NCBI GenBank assembly: GCA_023457875.1
Contig: JAEXBC010000027.1
Coordinates: 1 to 6,800, forward strand
Length of the DNA stretch: 6,800 bases
Source: Bacillota bacterium
Lineage (GTDB): Bacteria > Bacillota > Clostridia > Lachnospirales > Cellulosilyticaceae
Direction of reading: 5' to 3'
Part shown: positions 6,284 to 6,800 of the stretch, in pieces
How positions within the stretch are numbered: position 1 is the stretch's first letter
Layout: the number at the start of each line of letters is the position of its first letter
Program-made: the position numbers and the translations under genes
Notes under the pieces: model-generated
What the model was told of the DNA's origin: nothing
The model's database searches: none
The model's input: only the letters and a program-made list of their open reading frames with translations

Positions 6284-6643
6284 ATGAGCTTGTTAGGAAA
6301 TATTATTTGGTTTATATTTGGAGGGTGTATTTTAGGTATAAGTTGGTTATTAGCAGGTTTACTATGGTGTATTACTATAGTAGGAATTCCTGTAGGTGCT
6401 CAATGCTTTAAATTAGCAGGCTTAGCCTTCTGGCCCTTTGGTAAAGAAGTGTCTTATGGTGGTGGCGTAGGTTCCTTGCTACTGAATATCTTATGGATTA
6501 TCTTTGGGGGAATTCCATTAGCCATAGAGGCGGCTTTTATTGGACTTGTTTTTTGCATCACTGTAATAGGCGTTCCATTTGGACTTCAATGCTTTAAAAT
6601 TGCAAAATTAGCGCTTATGCCTTTTGGGGCTAAAGTAAGTTAA
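6284..6643 (+). CDS. yccF: YccF-family inner-membrane protein
   Basis: The protein has 119 residues with a near-ideal ribosome binding site (AGGAGG at 6272-6277, 6 bases before the ATG). It is almost wholly hydrophobic and consists of two homologous halves offset by 62 residues. Each half carries an N-IW/LW-IFGG start (N6 and N68), a C-I-T-x-x-G-x-P-x-G-x-Q-C-F-K core (29-43 and 91-105) and a PFG ending (51-53 and 113-115). This duplicated pattern is the YccF (DUF307) signature. The E. coli protein is slightly longer at about 148 residues. Function is not established; the family is a small integral membrane protein of bacteria. The gene appears to be single, with a terminator downstream. It is intact, unlike the sequence to its left. 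Confidence 0.88.
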   Translation: MSLLGNIIWFIFGGCILGISWLLAGLLWCITIVGIPVGAQCFKLAGLAFWPFGKEVSYGGGVGSLLLNILWIIFGGIPLAIEAAFIGLVFCITVIGVPFGLQCFKIAKLALMPFGAKVS

Positions 6644-6660
6644 AACAGGAAGGTTGACTA

Positions 6661-6693
6661 ATGAACTTGAAATACGCTCTGTTATTTACATAG
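6661..6693 (+). other. Ten-codon open frame with good ribosome binding site
   Basis: ATG 6661 starts MNLKYALLFT and stops at TAG 6691. AGGAAGG (6647-6653) lies 7 bases upstream. Its 3' half overlaps the hairpin at 6671-6699, and it is followed directly by a terminator, an arrangement seen in leader peptides. Chance is equally likely at this length. Confidence 0.2.
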
Positions 6694-6699
6694 CGTATT
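6671..6699. repeat. Stem-loop preceding the terminator
   Basis: Perfect 8-bp arms, aatacgct (6671-6678) and agcgtatt (6692-6699), flank a 13-base loop. There is no T-run of its own. It sits four bases before the terminator stem, forming a tandem hairpin pair. Confidence 0.55.
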
Positions 6700-6700
6700 C

Positions 6701-6732
6701 AGAAGAAGTGTCCAATAGAGACACTTCTTTTT
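6701..6732 (+). terminator. Intrinsic terminator downstream of yccF
   Basis: A 10-bp stem, aagaagtgtc (6703-6712) with gacacttctt (6720-6729), has a 7-base loop. A five-T run (6728-6732) begins in the last bases of the stem. It lies about 60 bases after the yccF stop codon. The remaining 68 bases to the window end are A+T-rich and show no gene. Confidence 0.85.
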
Positions 6733-6800
6733 GAAAAATAACTTTAGATGACATCAGAAAATTGTTTTTAAAAATAAATAATTTTCGGATATTTAGACTG

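Overview
The window looks like chromosomal DNA from a low-GC, anaerobic, Gram-positive member of the Clostridia, most probably Lachnospirales. This rests on A+T-rich intergenic DNA, strong AGGAGG-type ribosome binding sites, plus-strand U-tailed terminators, and gene families common in that group. A Cellulosilyticum-like host is possible, but that is a guess from family content. All supported genes lie on the plus strand. No tRNA, rRNA, CRISPR array or intact transposon was seen.

Left part (1-1680): a two-gene unit. The first gene encodes a 322-residue protein with a WXG100-like helical N-terminus and a Gly/Ala-rich membrane-inserting C-terminus, like a type VII-secreted pore-forming toxin. 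The second, 22 bases downstream, encodes a 185-residue four-helix membrane protein that is the natural candidate for its immunity protein. A perfect 22-bp palindrome lies upstream and a G.U-containing stem-loop lies downstream.

Centre-left (1680-3341): a single-gene unit for a PurF-like amidophosphoribosyltransferase homologue starting at 1871 and closed by a good intrinsic terminator. The PRPP-binding motif and the four Fe-S cysteines of Bacillus-type PurF are present. The catalytic N-terminal cysteine is glycine, and the other glutamine-site residues I could align are also replaced. The protein is probably not a glutamine-dependent PurF.

Centre-right (3342-5458): one long gene for a secreted DUF4127-family protein of unknown function.

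Right part (5459-6283): a decayed stretch. A near-perfect 61-nt hairpin is followed by the remains of a sensor histidine kinase (HAMP joined directly to the ATPase G1 region), which runs out of frame into the first half of a GNAT acetyltransferase. Beyond that is unassigned relic-like sequence.

Right end (6284-6800): an intact YccF-family inner-membrane protein made of two repeated halves, followed by two consecutive hairpins, the second a good terminator.

The genes do not form one pathway. Apart from the toxin/immunity pair they look like independent units. The two points most worth following are the toxin/immunity pair and the PurF homologue with a dismantled glutaminase site.
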